Source of the DNA: Kitasatospora fiedleri
Lineage (GTDB): Bacteria > Actinomycetota > Actinomycetes > Streptomycetales > Streptomycetaceae
Assembly: GCF_948472415.1 (NCBI RefSeq)
Contig: NZ_OX419519.1
Coordinates: 620,001 to 684,000 of the forward strand
Length of the DNA: 64,000 bases
Direction: 5' to 3'
The position numbers and the translations under genes are program-made. The notes below the pieces were generated by a model. The model had not been told where the DNA came from. It searched no databases and saw only the letters and a list, made by a program, of their open reading frames with translations. Position 1 is the stretch's first letter, and each line of letters begins with the position of its first letter. Shown here in pieces: positions 63,667-64,000 of this stretch.

Positions 63667-64000
63667 TCAGGCGGTGCGCCGCCACTGACGGACGATCAGC
63701 CAGAGCAGGTAGCCGCCGCCGACCACGCCGGTCAGCACGCCGACCGGCAGCTGGGTGGGGGCCAACAGCCGCTGCGCGGCCAGGTCGGAGAGGGCCAGCA
63801 GCAGGGCGCCCAGCAGGGCCGAGCCGAGCAGGTTGGGGCCGGTGGCGCGGGTGAGGCGGCGGACGGCCTGCGGGGCCATCAGCGCGACGAACGGGACCGG
63901 CCCGGCGGCGGCGGTCGCCGCGGCGGTGAGCGCGACGCCGACCAGCACCAGCCAGACCTGTACGGCCTCGGTGCGCACGCCCAGCGAGGCGGCCGTGTCG
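63667..64000 (-). CDS. FecCD-family iron-siderophore permease, C-terminal part
   Basis: The last 110 or so residues of a BtuC/FecCD-type permease; the rest lies beyond the right edge. It shows the final cytoplasmic loop and helices: VALTAAATAAAGPVPFVALMAPQAVRRL (the conserved GPVxFVALxAPxxxR element), LLALSDLAAQRLL and LPVGVLTGVVGGGYLLWLI before an Arg-rich end. It is convergent with the siderophore operon and is expected to import the ferric siderophore with the ATPase at 60.5 kb or one off the edge. Confidence 0.92.
   Translation of the reverse strand, partial: DTAASLGVRTEAVQVWLVLVGVALTAAATAAAGPVPFVALMAPQAVRRLTRATGPNLLGSALLGALLLALSDLAAQRLLAPTQLPVGVLTGVVGGGYLLWLIVRQWRRTA

Overview
The window is very G+C-rich double-stranded DNA with the gene content of a morphologically complex actinomycete of the Streptomyces/Kitasatospora type. 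It carries an SsgA-like sporulation protein, an S-(hydroxymethyl)mycothiol dehydrogenase, SpoIIE/PP2C phosphatases, many secreted multidomain hydrolases, GTG/TTG starts and frequent ATGA/GTGA stop-start overlaps. It looks chromosomal. I see no rRNA or tRNA gene, transposase, phage gene or CRISPR array.

Layout. 0.1-6.8 kb: an 8-bp minisatellite, a NarL-type two-component pair, a PAP2 phosphatase, a Ser/Thr kinase, and a hyaluronan-synthase-like glycosyltransferase overlapping a 49-residue sortase-tail-like peptide. 7.2-10.2 kb: ABM monooxygenase, TerC, AlkZ-like glycosylase, PRC-barrel protein. 10.5-20.1 kb: a secreted penicillin-acylase-family enzyme and a complete oligopeptide ABC transporter (fused DppDF, DppC, a mini-ORF, DppB, and divergent DppA). 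20.2-24.1 kb: proline iminopeptidase and a large GH87-like secreted beta-helix protein. 24.4-25.7 kb: three small proteins.

26.0-33.6 kb holds a lipid-modification operon (SRPBCC, FAD oxidoreductase, DUF1365, cyclopropane-synthase-like methyltransferase, DUF1295) facing a SigK-type ECF sigma factor and its zinc anti-sigma factor. Its content matches the Mycobacterium tuberculosis Rv0444c-Rv0449c locus. Three promoter-like sequences with the same architecture (C[CA]ATCC, exactly 16 nt, CGAA) precede the SRPBCC gene, the oxidoreductase gene and sigK. They predict a small autoregulated SigK regulon and are the best regulatory finding here.

33.9-40.2 kb: AlkC-like repair protein, mycothiol-dependent formaldehyde dehydrogenase with an MBL hydrolase, a P-loop protein, a P450-ferredoxin pair, and a UPF0016/TMEM165 transporter behind a yybP-ykoY-type Mn2+ riboswitch. 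40.5-44.7 kb: two consecutive divergent MarR/SpoIIE-phosphatase pairs. 44.7-48.9 kb: broken LtrA, TerD-VWA protein, DedA protein, long ribosome-hibernation factor. 49.1-55.3 kb: EamA-type permease, DUF3344 protein, GH55-like glucanase, acyl-CoA synthetase. 55.5-64 kb: an iron-box-controlled 2,3-dihydroxybenzoate siderophore operon (EntA, EntC, mini-ORF, EntE, EntB-like, ABC ATPase, GNAT), then an amidohydrolase, an esterase and the end of a FecCD permease running off the right edge.

A caution for the whole window: at least 15 genes are interrupted by apparent frameshifts. Nearly all are one missing base, and most lie in a run of three to five C or G. This looks like a sequencing or assembly artefact rather than gene death, except possibly at 43.0-45.5 kb, where the shifts are dense. 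Frameshifted genes are therefore given over their full reconstructed extent.
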